Source of the DNA: Paraburkholderia oxyphila NBRC 105797 | GTDB taxonomy: Bacteria > Pseudomonadota > Gammaproteobacteria > Burkholderiales > Burkholderiaceae | Direction of reading: 5' to 3' | Assembly (NCBI RefSeq): GCF_000685075.1 | Contig: NZ_BAYD01000019.1 | Span: 1 to 64,000, forward strand | Length of the DNA stretch: 64,000 nt | Part shown: positions 35,723-44,343 of the stretch, piece by piece | Layout: the number at the start of each line of letters is the position of its first letter | Numbering within the stretch: the stretch's first letter is position 1 | The notes under the pieces: generated by a model | What the model saw: only the letters and a program-made list of their open reading frames with translations | Database searches by the model: none | What the model was told of the DNA's origin: nothing | Translations under genes and position numbers: made by a program

Positions 35723-37281
35723 TTTTCTTCAACGACCGCCTGAAGACGAAGATCTTCCTGCTCGCGGTGGTGCCGTTTCTCGCCGCCATTGCGAGCATCG
35801 GGATCGGCGTGCGGCAGCAGGCGACCGCGCTCGCGCGCACGCAACATGCCACGATGCAGGCGGCGTATCTGTCGAGCAAGGAAGTCGAGCTGCGCCATTA
35901 CGTCGAGCTCGCGACGAGCGCGATCGCGCCGCTGTATGCGCCCGAAGCCGGCGATAAAGCCGCCCCGGGCGCCGACTCCACCCATGCCGCCTCCTCGGCC
36001 AGCGCCGCCGCGCTATCCGTGCCCGTGCCCGCCGACCTCGCCGCCCGCCAGCGCGCCGCGCTCGCCGTGCTGCAAAAGCTGGACTTCGGCCCGGACGGCT
36101 ACTTCTTCGTCTACGACATGCACGGCCGCTCGCTCATGCATCCGCGCGAGCCCAGCCTCGTCGGCCAGGATCTCTGGAACCTGCGCGACCCGCAAGGCGC
36201 GCTCACGATTCAGCAACTCGTGAACGCGGCTTCGCACGGCGGCGGCTTCGTGCGCTACATGTGGCACCGGCCATCGACGGGCAAACTCGCGCCGAAGCTC
36301 GGCTACGTGGTCGCGCTGCCGCGCTGGGGCTGGATGGTCGGCACCGGCATCTATCTCGACGATGTCGACTCCGCGCTCGCGCATATCGACGAGCGCGCCT
36401 CGGCCAATATCGAGCGCACGCTGCAATGGCTCGGCGTCATCGCCCTCGCGGGCGTGGGCGTGTTCGCGCTCGGCGCGCTCGTGCTCAACGTGAGCGAGTA
36501 CCGCAGCACCGACGCGAAGCTCAAGCGCCTCGCGCAGCAAGTGGTGCAATCGCAGGAGCAGGAGCGCGCGCGCCTGTCGCGCGAGCTGCACGACGGCATC
36601 AGCCAGATGCTCGTTTCCGCGAAGCTGCTGCTCGAGTCGGCGCTCGCGCGCTTCGAGCGCGGCGAGGCGCGCGTCCCCGCGGCGGAAGCCTCGTTGTCCA
36701 CCGGTCTCGCGCGGCTCTCGGACACGCTGCGCGAAGTGCGCCGCATCTCGCACGCGCTGCGCCCCGCGATGCTCGACGACCTCGGCCTTGCCGCCGCGCT
36801 CGAGCAACTGACGCGCGAACTGGCCGAGGAGTCGGAAATGGAGATCGGCTTCACGCAGTCGGGCGCCAAGTCCAACGCTGCCGGCCCGCGCACGAACATG
36901 GGTGCGGCGCCCTTGCCCGACGCCGTCAACACGGTGCTGTTCCGCATCGCCCAGGAAGCGCTCACCAACATCGTGAAGCACGCCGGCGCACGCCGCGCCG
37001 CGCTCACGCTCGAGATCGCGCAGAACAGCGTGACGCTCACCATCGCCGACAATGGCCGCGGCTTCGACGTGGCGCATGCGCTGGCCGATCCGCGCGCGGG
37101 CATGGGCCTGCGCAACATGCGCGAGCGGCTGGAGCCGCTCGGCGGGCGGCTCACGCTCAGCTCGAAGCCGGGCCACACCGTGGTCGCCGCATGGGTGCCG
37201 ATACGGCCCGCCAGCATGGCGAACGCTACGCAACACACGACGGCGGACGCCGCCGGCGCGGCATCGCGCGATACGGCCTGA
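35710..37281 (+). CDS. Cache-domain sensor histidine kinase (HisKA_3 type)
   Basis: A 523-residue membrane kinase. A helix at residues 14-34 and one near 240-262 frame a periplasmic single-Cache domain (LQKLDFGPDGYFFVYDMHGRSLMHPREP in parts; GWMVGTGIYLDDVD). After a short linker comes the phosphoacceptor motif SRELHDGISQML (His near residue 293), then an HATPase domain (AQEALTNIVKHAGA, ADNGRGFD, GMGLRNMRERL). Such kinases sense small organic acids. The partner regulator gene begins 28 bases downstream. Confidence 0.92.
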   Translation: MPAPFFFNDRLKTKIFLLAVVPFLAAIASIGIGVRQQATALARTQHATMQAAYLSSKEVELRHYVELATSAIAPLYAPEAGDKAAPGADSTHAASSASAAALSVPVPADLAARQRAALAVLQKLDFGPDGYFFVYDMHGRSLMHPREPSLVGQDLWNLRDPQGALTIQQLVNAASHGGGFVRYMWHRPSTGKLAPKLGYVVALPRWGWMVGTGIYLDDVDSALAHIDERASANIERTLQWLGVIALAGVGVFALGALVLNVSEYRSTDAKLKRLAQQVVQSQEQERARLSRELHDGISQMLVSAKLLLESALARFERGEARVPAAEASLSTGLARLSDTLREVRRISHALRPAMLDDLGLAAALEQLTRELAEESEMEIGFTQSGAKSNAAGPRTNMGAAPLPDAVNTVLFRIAQEALTNIVKHAGARRAALTLEIAQNSVTLTIADNGRGFDVAHALADPRAGMGLRNMRERLEPLGGRLTLSSKPGHTVVAAWVPIRPASMANATQHTTADAAGAASRDTA

Positions 37282-37309
37282 ACCACGCTACAAGAGAAGA
37301 AAAGACGCC

Positions 37310-37960
37310 ATGAACGAATCAGGCAAACCGGCGCGCCTCGTGCTCGTCGACGATCATCCGCTCGTGCGCGACGGCCTGCGCGCGCGCCTCGAAGCCGTGC
37401 CGGGCCTCGAAGTCGCGGGCGAGGCGGGCAACGCCGACGAAGCCATCGGGCTCGCCGCCGCGCTCGAGCCCGATCTCGCGCTGATGGACGTGGGCATGGC
37501 CGGCATGAACGGCATTGCGCTCGCGGGCATCTTTCACGAGCGCTTCCCGGCGATCCGCGTGCTGATGCTCTCGATGCACGACAACGTCGAGTACGTGACG
37601 CAAGCCGTGCGCGCGGGCGCGAGCGGCTACGTGCTGAAGGACTCGCCGGCCACCGAGATCGTGCGCGCGATCGAGGCGGTGCTGGCGGGGCAGACGTACT
37701 TCAGCGCGGGACTGGGCGCGCGCATGCTGCAGGCATCGCTCAAGGAGACGCCCATCGAGCGCCTCACGCCGCGCGAGCTGGACATTCTCGATGCGCTCGC
37801 CGAAGGCCTGTCGAGCAAGCAGATCGCGCAACGCGCGGGGCTTTCGGTGCGCACGGTCGAGACGCATCGGCTCAATCTCAAGCGCAAGCTCGATATCGAA
37901 GGTCAGGCGGAGTTGATCAAGTTCGCGGTGGAGAACCGCAGGAAGCGCGCGGGCGCCTGA
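37310..37960 (+). CDS. NarL/LuxR-type response regulator
   Basis: A 216-residue regulator. The receiver domain has VLVDDHPLVRDGL, the phosphoacceptor LALMDVGMAGMNG and KDSPATEI (conserved Lys). The C-terminal LuxR helix-turn-helix is LTPRELDILDALAEGLSSKQIA with SVRTVETHRLNLKRKL. It pairs with the kinase just upstream. The likely target is the neighbouring cstA promoter, where TACGTA sites are found; this is inference. Confidence 0.93.
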   Translation: MNESGKPARLVLVDDHPLVRDGLRARLEAVPGLEVAGEAGNADEAIGLAAALEPDLALMDVGMAGMNGIALAGIFHERFPAIRVLMLSMHDNVEYVTQAVRAGASGYVLKDSPATEIVRAIEAVLAGQTYFSAGLGARMLQASLKETPIERLTPRELDILDALAEGLSSKQIAQRAGLSVRTVETHRLNLKRKLDIEGQAELIKFAVENRRKRAGA

Positions 37961-38055
37961 AATGCAAACGGCGCGCCTCTTGCGGAGGACGCGCCGTCTG
38001 TCACGGGCAAAGAGCGAAGTGGGCGCGGCGGCGGCGGCCGCGCCAGCGCGACGCC

Positions 38056-38664
38056 TTAGCTGCGTGCGTTATGCTCGATGAGATACTTGATGAGCCCGTC
38101 GATGCCGCCCTTGGCGATCTGGTCGGCGAACTGGGTCTGATAGACCTGGATGAGCCACGCGCCCATCATGTTGATGTCGTAGATCTTCCAGCCGTTGGCG
38201 GTGCGCGCGAGGCGATAATCGATGGCATCGTCGCCGCCGTTGCTGATCACGTGCGATTGCACGACGGTGTCTTTCGCCCCTCCGCCGGTGTTGGACGGCA
38301 AGAACTTGAAGGTGACCTGGGCGTCGCGCAGCTGCGAAAGCGACGACGCGTAGGTCTTCACGAGCAGGAGCTGAAATTGCTCATACAACTTCTGTTGCTG
38401 CTCCGGCGTGGCCGTGGTCCAGGCCTTGCCGATCGCGATGCGCGTGGTGCGCTGGAAGTCGGTGGCCGGCACAAAATGGGTCTCGACCACGCTCGTGATC
38501 TTGTTCATGTCGCCGCCACGCGCCTGCGGGTCGGCCTGCATCGCTTTCACGGTGCCTTCCACCGCGCTCTTGACGATGGCGTCCGGCGAGGACTGCGCGA
38601 GGGCGGCGCCAGAAACGCCCGACAGGAAAGCGGCGGCGAGGAATGCGGTCAGATAACGTTTCAT
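38056..38664 (-). CDS. hpnM: HpnM-like periplasmic lipid-binding protein (MlaC/Ttg2D family)
   Basis: A 202-residue protein with a signal peptide (cleavage after AALA). The mature part matches the MlaC/Ttg2 fold: VETHFVPATDFQRTTRIAIGKAW, EQFQLLLVKTYASSLSQ and GWKIYDINMMGAWLIQVYQTQF (in parts). MlaC carries phospholipids between membranes; the hopanoid-associated version is HpnM. It is divergent from hpnN, the hopanoid RND exporter, with 218 bases between. This supports the HpnM call over plain MlaC, but the distinction is by context. Confidence 0.82.
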   Translation of the reverse strand: MKRYLTAFLAAAFLSGVSGAALAQSSPDAIVKSAVEGTVKAMQADPQARGGDMNKITSVVETHFVPATDFQRTTRIAIGKAWTTATPEQQQKLYEQFQLLLVKTYASSLSQLRDAQVTFKFLPSNTGGGAKDTVVQSHVISNGGDDAIDYRLARTANGWKIYDINMMGAWLIQVYQTQFADQIAKGGIDGLIKYLIEHNARS

Positions 38665-38882
38665 ACGCGTTCTTGGAACAGTGAATAACGGGCGCCGGCA
38701 CGGCAGCACGAAAAAAGCTTCGATCGGTGGCCTCACCCGAGGCCCGATCCCGCCCCGGCCAGGCCAGTATAACGGCTTTGACGCATGGGCTCGTGTGCGC
38801 GAGGCGCGCCGCGATGTGCGAGGCCGGTATACTTGAGCGCTTCACATCAAGAACAGTCAATTAACAAGGCCGCCTCGCCTTT

Positions 38883-41513
38883 ATGCTGAAGCCATTCATC
38901 ATTCACCTCGTCGCCTGGTCGGTACGCCGCGCGGCGTGGGTCATCGCATTCGCGCTCGTTCTCGCCGCGTTGAGCGGCGTGTACGTCGTGAAGCATTTCA
39001 AGATCAACACCGACGTCAGCGGCCTCGTCGAGAACAAGGGCGAATGGGCCGCCCTCAGCGACGCCAAGGACAAGGCGTTTCCGAACGGCAGTTCGTCGCT
39101 GCTCGTGGTGGTCGAGGCGCAGGCGCCCGAGCTCGCCGATGCCGCCGCCGACAAGCTCGCCGAAGCCCTCAAGCAGGATACGCGCGAATTCAGCGCCGTT
39201 TCGCAGCCCGCGGGCGGGCCGTTCTTCGAGCACAACGGGCTGCTGTTTCCGTCCACGCAAACGGTGCTCTCCACGACGGGCCAGCTCGTGCAGGCGCGCC
39301 CGCTCGTGAATCAGCTCGCGAAGGATCCGAGCCTGGCAGGCCTCGCCGGCACGCTCACGACCACGCTGCAACTGCCGCTCACGATCGGCCAGGTGAAGCT
39401 GCCGCAAATGGCCTCGCTCCTCGGCAACGCCGCCGACGTGGTCGACCAGGTGCTCGCCGGCAAGCCGGCCGCGTTCTCGTGGCGCGCGCTCGTCGACAAG
39501 GATGCCGCCGCGAAGCCCGCCTTCGCGTTCGTCACGGTTCAGCCGGTGCTGAACTTCGCGGCGCTCAAAGCCGGCGCGAGCGCCTCGCAGGCGATCCGCG
39601 ACACGGCCGCCTCGCTGCATCTGGACAGCGAATTCGGCGCGCGCGTGCGCCTGACCGGCGAGCAGCCGCTCGCCGACGAGGAGTTCGCCTCGGTGCAGGA
39701 CGGCGCCGCCCTCAACGGCGCCATCACGGCCATCGTCGTGCTCGTGATCCTCTGGCTCGCGCTGCGCTCGGGCCGCCTGATCGCCGCGGTGCTCATCACG
39801 CTCGTGATCGGCCTCGTCATCACCGCCGCGCTCGGCCTCATGATGATCGGCTCGCTGAACATGCTGTCGGTCGCGTTCATGGTGCTGTTCGTGGGGCTCG
39901 GCGTGGACTTCGGCGTGCAGTTCGGCGTGAAGTACCGCGAAGAGCGCTTCGAGGACGACCGCCTGGACGCCGCGCTCCTGAAGACCGCGCGCACCATCGG
40001 CGTGCCGCTCACGCTGGCCGCCATCGCCGTCGCCGAAAGTTTCTTTTCGTTCCTGCCCACCGCCTACAAGGGCCTCTCCGAGCTCGGCCAGATCGCCGGC
40101 GTGGGGATGTTCGTCGCGTACTTCGCGGACATGACGGTGCTGCCCGCGCTCATCCGCGTGTTCAAGCCCAAGGGCGAGCGCGCCTCCCCGGGCTTCGCGT
40201 TCCTCGCGCCCGTGGACAAGTGGCTCGCCGAACATCGCAAGCCGGTCCTGATCAGCACACTGATCGTGGTGCTGGGCGCGACGCCGCTGCTGCTGCATCT
40301 GCGCTTCGACTTCAATCCGCTGCATCTGAAGGATCCGCATACCGAGTCGATGGCGACGCTCATCGCGCTCAAGAACTCGCCGGTCATCTCGATCAACGAT
40401 GTGAGCGTGCTTGCGCCGAACCTGGCCGAAGCCGACAAGATTGCAGCAAAGCTATCCAGGCTGCCCGAAGTGGCCCGCGCCACCACGCTCAGCGCGCTGA
40501 TCCCGGACGACCAGCAGCAAAAGCTCATGCTGATCGCGAGCGCCGCGCAGCAATTGCTGCCCGCGCTCACGCAGCAGCCGTCCGCACCCGTCACCGACGC
40601 CGTGCGCGTGGACATCCTCAAGCGCGCGGCCAACCAGCTCGTGCTCGCGGCAGGCGATCACCCGGGGCCGGGCGCCGCCGAGGCAAAACACCTCTCCGAC
40701 GGCCTCATGAAGCTCGCCAACGCGAACGCGGCCACGCGCGATCGCGCCGAAGCGGCCTTCAGCCAGCCGCTCAAGCTCGCCTTCGCGCAGCTCGCGCGGC
40801 TGCTGCAGCCCTCGCCGATAACGCGCGAGAACCTGCCGCGCGCCATGGTGGACGACTGGGTCTCGCCCATCACGGGCCAGGCGATCGTGGATATCGCGCC
40901 GCGCGTGCCGGCGGGCGTCGATCCCAACGACGACGTCATGCTCGCGCGCTTCGCGCACGCGGTGAAGAAAGCCGAGCCGAATGCGATCGGCGGCCCGATC
41001 TCGGTCCTGCATTCGGCCAACGTGATCATCCTCGCGTTCTTCCAGGCGGCGGGCTGGTCGGTGCTGCTCATCACGGCGCTGCTGTGGATCACGCTGCGCC
41101 ATTTCGGCGACGTGCTGCGCACGCTGATTCCGCTGCTGGTTTCCGCGCTGGTGACGCTCGAGTTGTGCGTTGTGTTCGGTATCCAACTCAATTTCGCCAA
41201 CATCATCGCGCTTCCCCTGATGCTGGGCGTGGGCGTGGCGTTCAAAATCTACTTCGTGATGGCCTGGCGCGCGGGGCAGACGGGCCTCCTGCATTCGAGC
41301 CTCACGCATGCAGTGCTGTTCTCGGCCGCCACCACGGCCACGGCGTTCGGCAGCCTGTGGCTTTCGCATCATCCGGGCACCTCGAGCATGGGCAAGCTGC
41401 TCGCGCTGTCCTTGTTCTGTACGCTGATCGGCGCCGTGGTGTTCCAGCCGGTGCTGATGGGCAAGCCGCGCGCCAAGCGCGCACGATCGCAAATCCAGGG
41501 GATCGATCAATGA
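38883..41513 (+). CDS. hpnN: HpnN, hopanoid RND transporter
   Basis: An 876-residue RND-family inner-membrane protein with two MMPL-like halves, each with a large periplasmic domain and a block of helices. Visible helices include VIAFALVLAALSGVYVV, AITAIVVLVILWLALRSG and NMLSVAFMVLFVGLGVDFGVQFGVK (in parts), and in the second half FANIIALPLMLGVGVAFKIYFV. HpnN moves hopanoids from the inner membrane towards the outer membrane; the structure of the B. multivorans protein is known. Its stop overlaps the mlaA-type gene by four bases. Confidence 0.94.
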   Translation: MLKPFIIHLVAWSVRRAAWVIAFALVLAALSGVYVVKHFKINTDVSGLVENKGEWAALSDAKDKAFPNGSSSLLVVVEAQAPELADAAADKLAEALKQDTREFSAVSQPAGGPFFEHNGLLFPSTQTVLSTTGQLVQARPLVNQLAKDPSLAGLAGTLTTTLQLPLTIGQVKLPQMASLLGNAADVVDQVLAGKPAAFSWRALVDKDAAAKPAFAFVTVQPVLNFAALKAGASASQAIRDTAASLHLDSEFGARVRLTGEQPLADEEFASVQDGAALNGAITAIVVLVILWLALRSGRLIAAVLITLVIGLVITAALGLMMIGSLNMLSVAFMVLFVGLGVDFGVQFGVKYREERFEDDRLDAALLKTARTIGVPLTLAAIAVAESFFSFLPTAYKGLSELGQIAGVGMFVAYFADMTVLPALIRVFKPKGERASPGFAFLAPVDKWLAEHRKPVLISTLIVVLGATPLLLHLRFDFNPLHLKDPHTESMATLIALKNSPVISINDVSVLAPNLAEADKIAAKLSRLPEVARATTLSALIPDDQQQKLMLIASAAQQLLPALTQQPSAPVTDAVRVDILKRAANQLVLAAGDHPGPGAAEAKHLSDGLMKLANANAATRDRAEAAFSQPLKLAFAQLARLLQPSPITRENLPRAMVDDWVSPITGQAIVDIAPRVPAGVDPNDDVMLARFAHAVKKAEPNAIGGPISVLHSANVIILAFFQAAGWSVLLITALLWITLRHFGDVLRTLIPLLVSALVTLELCVVFGIQLNFANIIALPLMLGVGVAFKIYFVMAWRAGQTGLLHSSLTHAVLFSAATTATAFGSLWLSHHPGTSSMGKLLALSLFCTLIGAVVFQPVLMGKPRAKRARSQIQGIDQ

Positions 41514-42592
41514 TTAAAAAACAAGCCGCGCTGACCATGGCGGCGGCGAGCCTGGCGCTCCTCGTGACGTCGGGCTGCGCCACGGGACCCGAGCGCAAGC
41601 CGGGCGACCCGTTCGAGCCCGCGAATCGCGCGATCTTCAAGTTCAACGACAAACTCGATACCTACGTCGCGCAGCCGATCGCGAAGGGCTATCAGAAGGT
41701 CACGCCGCAGCCGCTGCGCCAGGCGATCACGAACTTCTTCTCGAATCTCGGCGACGTCAGCAACTTCGCCAACAACCTGCTGCAGTTGAAGATCACCGAC
41801 GCCACCGAAGACCTCATGCGCATCGCGATGAACTCGACCTTCGGTCTGGGCGGCCTGATCGATTTCGCCACGCTCGCCGGGCTGCCAAAGCACCATCAGG
41901 ACTTCGGCCTGACGATGGGCCACTACGGCGTGCCGGCCGGCCCCTACCTCGTGCTGCCGCTGTTCGGGCCGAGTGACGTTCGCGACGGCATCGGCATGGG
42001 CGTGGACGTGAAGTTCAACGTCATCAATTACATCGAGCCCGCGGTGCGCAACCCGCTGTATCTCGCGCAGTTCGTGAGCGCGCGCGCGAACCTGCTCGGC
42101 GCCACCGACCTGCTCAAGCAGGCGGCGCTCGACCCGTATTCGTTCGTGCGCGACGCGTACCGCCAGCAGCGCGAATCGCTGATTCGTGGCTCGCAGAACA
42201 ACAACGCGCCGCCGCCGAATTACGAAGAACCGGGTGCCGGCGAGGGCACGTCGGGCGGGGCGGGGGCGGCTGGGGCTGGGGCTGGGGCTGCAGGAGCGGC
42301 TGGCAAGTCGAACAGCGGGCTGCCGAATTACGAGGATCCGGGTGATTCGGGCGGTGCGGGCGCACCCGGTGCGCCGGGTGGATCGGGCGGGTCCGGCGGT
42401 TCGAACAACGGGCTGCCGAACTACGAAGATCCGGGTGAAACGTCGGGGGCGGCTGCACCCGCGCAACCGGCGTCCGCTGCGGCGGCCGCGCATTCGGCTT
42501 CCGCGCCCGTGGCGGCTTCGGCCACGGCGCCCGCCGCCGCTTCGGCGCCAGGCGCGGCGGCAGTGCCTGCGCAGCCTGCATCGGCGCCCTGA
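41510..42592 (+). CDS. mlaA: MlaA (VacJ) outer-membrane lipoprotein with low-complexity tail
   Basis: A 360-residue lipoprotein. The lipobox is VTSGC with Cys23, then DPFEPANRAIFKFNDKLD, the MlaA signature, and GHYGVPAGPYLVLPLFGPSDVRDG. MlaA sits in the outer membrane and moves phospholipids back inward with the Mla system. Here it is coupled to hpnN (ATGA overlap), so a role in hopanoid trafficking is likely. Beyond residue about 230 the protein is Gly/Ala/Pro-rich with three NYE[D/E]PG repeats. The family normally ends near residue 250, so the tail is an addition. Confidence 0.92.
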   Translation: MIKKQAALTMAAASLALLVTSGCATGPERKPGDPFEPANRAIFKFNDKLDTYVAQPIAKGYQKVTPQPLRQAITNFFSNLGDVSNFANNLLQLKITDATEDLMRIAMNSTFGLGGLIDFATLAGLPKHHQDFGLTMGHYGVPAGPYLVLPLFGPSDVRDGIGMGVDVKFNVINYIEPAVRNPLYLAQFVSARANLLGATDLLKQAALDPYSFVRDAYRQQRESLIRGSQNNNAPPPNYEEPGAGEGTSGGAGAAGAGAGAAGAAGKSNSGLPNYEDPGDSGGAGAPGAPGGSGGSGGSNNGLPNYEDPGETSGAAAPAQPASAAAAAHSASAPVAASATAPAAASAPGAAAVPAQPASAP

Positions 42593-42720
42593 TACGCGCC
42601 TCACGTTAGCGCCGCCTGTGAGCGGGCGGCGCGCCCTCCCTGTTGCCGGAACGTTTTCTCCAAGCCCCTTGTTATTTGATGCTAATATTGATGCATACAC
42701 GCATCAACTTGGGGGCTGCC

Positions 42721-42927
42721 ATGAGAACAACGGTCACTATTGACGACGCGCTGTACGAACAAGCACTTGAGCTTGCCGAACCTGGCATGGACAAGGCTGA
42801 ACTGTTCCGCGCAGCTATACAGACTTTCGTCCGGGTCCAGGCGGCAAAGCGCCTCGCAGCGCTCGGAGGAACGGCGCCCGACATGCCCGAGATTCCCCGA
42901 CGCCGCAGCGAGCCGAGCGCCGGATGA
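42721..42927 (+). CDS. vapB: VapB-type antitoxin (ribbon-helix-helix)
   Basis: A 68-residue protein: MRTTVTIDDALYEQALELA is the beta strand and first helix of a ribbon-helix-helix fold, typical of VapB antitoxins of the DUF2191 kind, followed by a flexible C-terminal part that would bind the toxin. ATG 42721 is chosen because an earlier frame start adds no family sequence. It overlaps the vapC start by four bases. AT-rich DNA just upstream (about 42665-42705) is a likely promoter and self-repression site. Confidence 0.88.
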   Translation: MRTTVTIDDALYEQALELAEPGMDKAELFRAAIQTFVRVQAAKRLAALGGTAPDMPEIPRRRSEPSAG

Positions 42928-43304
42928 ACGTTCTGATCGACACCTCAGTGTGGGTAGACCATTTTCGGCAGCGTAACGAGACGCTCATCCAGCTCATCAC
43001 GAGCGACCAGGCGCTGACGCACTCGCTCGTACTCCTCGAATTGGCGTGCGGCACCCCGCCTGCGCCTCGCGCCCGCACACTCAGCGATATCGGATTGCTC
43101 CGTCGTGCACAGCAAGCGACATCGTCGGAAGTCATGCAATTTGTCGAAGCCGAGCAGCTTTACGGGCGGGGTTGTGGAGGCGTCGATCTCACCTTGCTCG
43201 CATCGACGTTGATGACGCCCGGCGCGAGTCTTTGGACCCTGGATCGTCGCCTCGAAAGGCTTGCGCGTCAGTTCAACGTGGCGTTTCCGAAAGAGATGCA
43301 CTGA
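42924..43304 (+). CDS. vapC: VapC-type PIN-domain toxin
   Basis: A 126-residue PIN-domain ribonuclease. Acidic metal-binding residues are Asp6 (LIDTSVW), Glu39 (LLELACG), the Asp in GGVDLTLLAS and the Asp in LWTLDRRLERLA. VapC toxins cut RNA, often initiator tRNA or rRNA. All acidic residues are intact, so the toxin is probably active. The start overlaps vapB by four bases. It is convergent with the phd-like gene, 16 bases away. Confidence 0.92.
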   Translation: MNVLIDTSVWVDHFRQRNETLIQLITSDQALTHSLVLLELACGTPPAPRARTLSDIGLLRRAQQATSSEVMQFVEAEQLYGRGCGGVDLTLLASTLMTPGASLWTLDRRLERLARQFNVAFPKEMH

Positions 43305-43320
43305 CGAGTGAACGGCATGT

Positions 43321-43569
43321 TCACTCGCGCCTCCCGTTGATCAGCGCGGCGACCTCATCATCGCGGGCATCGATATCGTCGGGAACTTCGAATATTCCCT
43401 TGGCAACACCGATGCGCCGCTCAACAGATGTGACCGGAGCGAGCGGCACGAGACGCGCAACTGGCCGGCCGCCGCGAGCGATGATGATTTCCGTTTCTCG
43501 CCTGAGTTCGACATCCTCAACGAGCCGCGACAAAGACGTCTTGGCATCCCGCATATTCACGTAGTTCAT
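43321..43569 (-). CDS. Lone Phd/YefM-type antitoxin
   Basis: An 82-residue protein: MNYVNMRDAKTSLSRLVEDV and IIIARGGRPVARLVPL match the prevent-host-death (Phd) N-terminal domain. The C-terminal part (VAKGIFEVPDDIDA) is the kind that contacts a toxin. No toxin gene follows it: its downstream neighbour is the convergent vapC. Its toxin may be lost, or it may bind VapC; PIN toxins do pair with Phd antitoxins elsewhere. ATG 43569 is chosen; earlier in-frame starts exist up to 43596. Confidence 0.85.
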   Translation of the reverse strand: MNYVNMRDAKTSLSRLVEDVELRRETEIIIARGGRPVARLVPLAPVTSVERRIGVAKGIFEVPDDIDARDDEVAALINGRRE

Positions 43570-43664
43570 GAAGCGCCTCATGATATTCATCCTCAATCGA
43601 AGGTTAACTTGGTCGGCGAGGTATCGCGTTCAAGTTTCAATCTCAATTGATATGGACACAGGCA

Positions 43665-43706
43665 CAAAAAAACCCGGCAGGCCACAAGCCTGCCGGGTTT
43701 TTCTTT
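43665..43706 (-). terminator. Terminator downstream of the thioesterase gene
   Basis: A 12-base stem aacccggcaggc / gcctgccgggtt with a short loop, flanked by A and T runs. It ends the leftward thioesterase transcript and separates it from the phd-like gene. Confidence 0.88.
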
Positions 43707-43728
43707 TCAAGGCGCCGTGCCACTCAAC

Positions 43729-44214
43729 TCAGTGCACCGCTTCCTCGTCGCGCTCCGCCTCGCGCTCGGCCTCATTCGCCGCCGCCATCGCCGTGGCATC
43801 AGCCGCCGACTGCACCGTCTGGCGATAGCGCTCGTAAGCCTCATCAGCGTAACGGATCTGCTCACGCCCGTGCGGCGCCGGCTTGCCATCCGCACCGAGG
43901 TTCACGAACACCATTTTCTCGATCGTCAGGATGCTCTTGCGCGTGACCTTGTTGCGCACTTCGCAGCGCAGCGTGATCGACGTGCGGCCAAAGTGCGTTG
44001 CCTTCATGCCCAGCTCGATGATGTCGCCCTGACGCGCCGAGCTCACGAAGTTCACCTCCGAGATCAGCTTGGTCACGACGCGCTGGTTATCGAGCTGGCA
44101 AATCGCGTAGATGGCCGCTTCTTCGTCGATCCAGCGCAGCAGGCTGCCGCCGAACAGCGTGCCGTTGGGATTGAGGTCTTCGGGCTTGACCCATTTGCGG
44201 GTATGAAAATTCAT
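43729..44214 (-). CDS. Acyl-CoA thioesterase (hot-dog fold, YciA/BACH-like)
   Basis: A 161-residue single hot-dog domain. NFHTRKWVKPEDLNPNGTLFGGSLLRWIDEEAA (in parts) is the signature of acyl-CoA hydrolases, with the catalytic Asp/Glu in WIDEEAA. VNFVSSARQGDIIELG follows. It hydrolyses acyl-CoA in the cytosol. ATG 44214 gives a family-like start; a longer frame would add 40 unsupported residues. The C-terminus has a Glu/Ala/Arg helix. It lies 130 bases downstream of hpnG, in the same direction. Confidence 0.9.
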   Translation of the reverse strand: MNFHTRKWVKPEDLNPNGTLFGGSLLRWIDEEAAIYAICQLDNQRVVTKLISEVNFVSSARQGDIIELGMKATHFGRTSITLRCEVRNKVTRKSILTIEKMVFVNLGADGKPAPHGREQIRYADEAYERYRQTVQSAADATAMAAANEAEREAERDEEAVH

Positions 44215-44343
44215 GGCTGGTAACTCCTGTACATGCTCTGTCCCCCAGATCTCAAAGACAGACCTAGGGTTAACACTTAGTATGTTACCAGATATAGGGT
44301 TTTCCCTAGGTATTGCAATAGCCCGCTCCGACAAACCGCCGGA

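Noticed and set aside
37968..37998. Hairpin after the response regulator as a terminator
   Set aside because: Arms acggcgcgcctc / gaggacgcgccgt pair well, but no T run follows, so I do not list it as a terminator.
38936..41509. Long frame overlapping hpnN in another frame and joined to mlaA
   Set aside because: Only the part from 41510 is real (MlaA). The upstream part is an Arg/Ala-rich shadow of hpnN.
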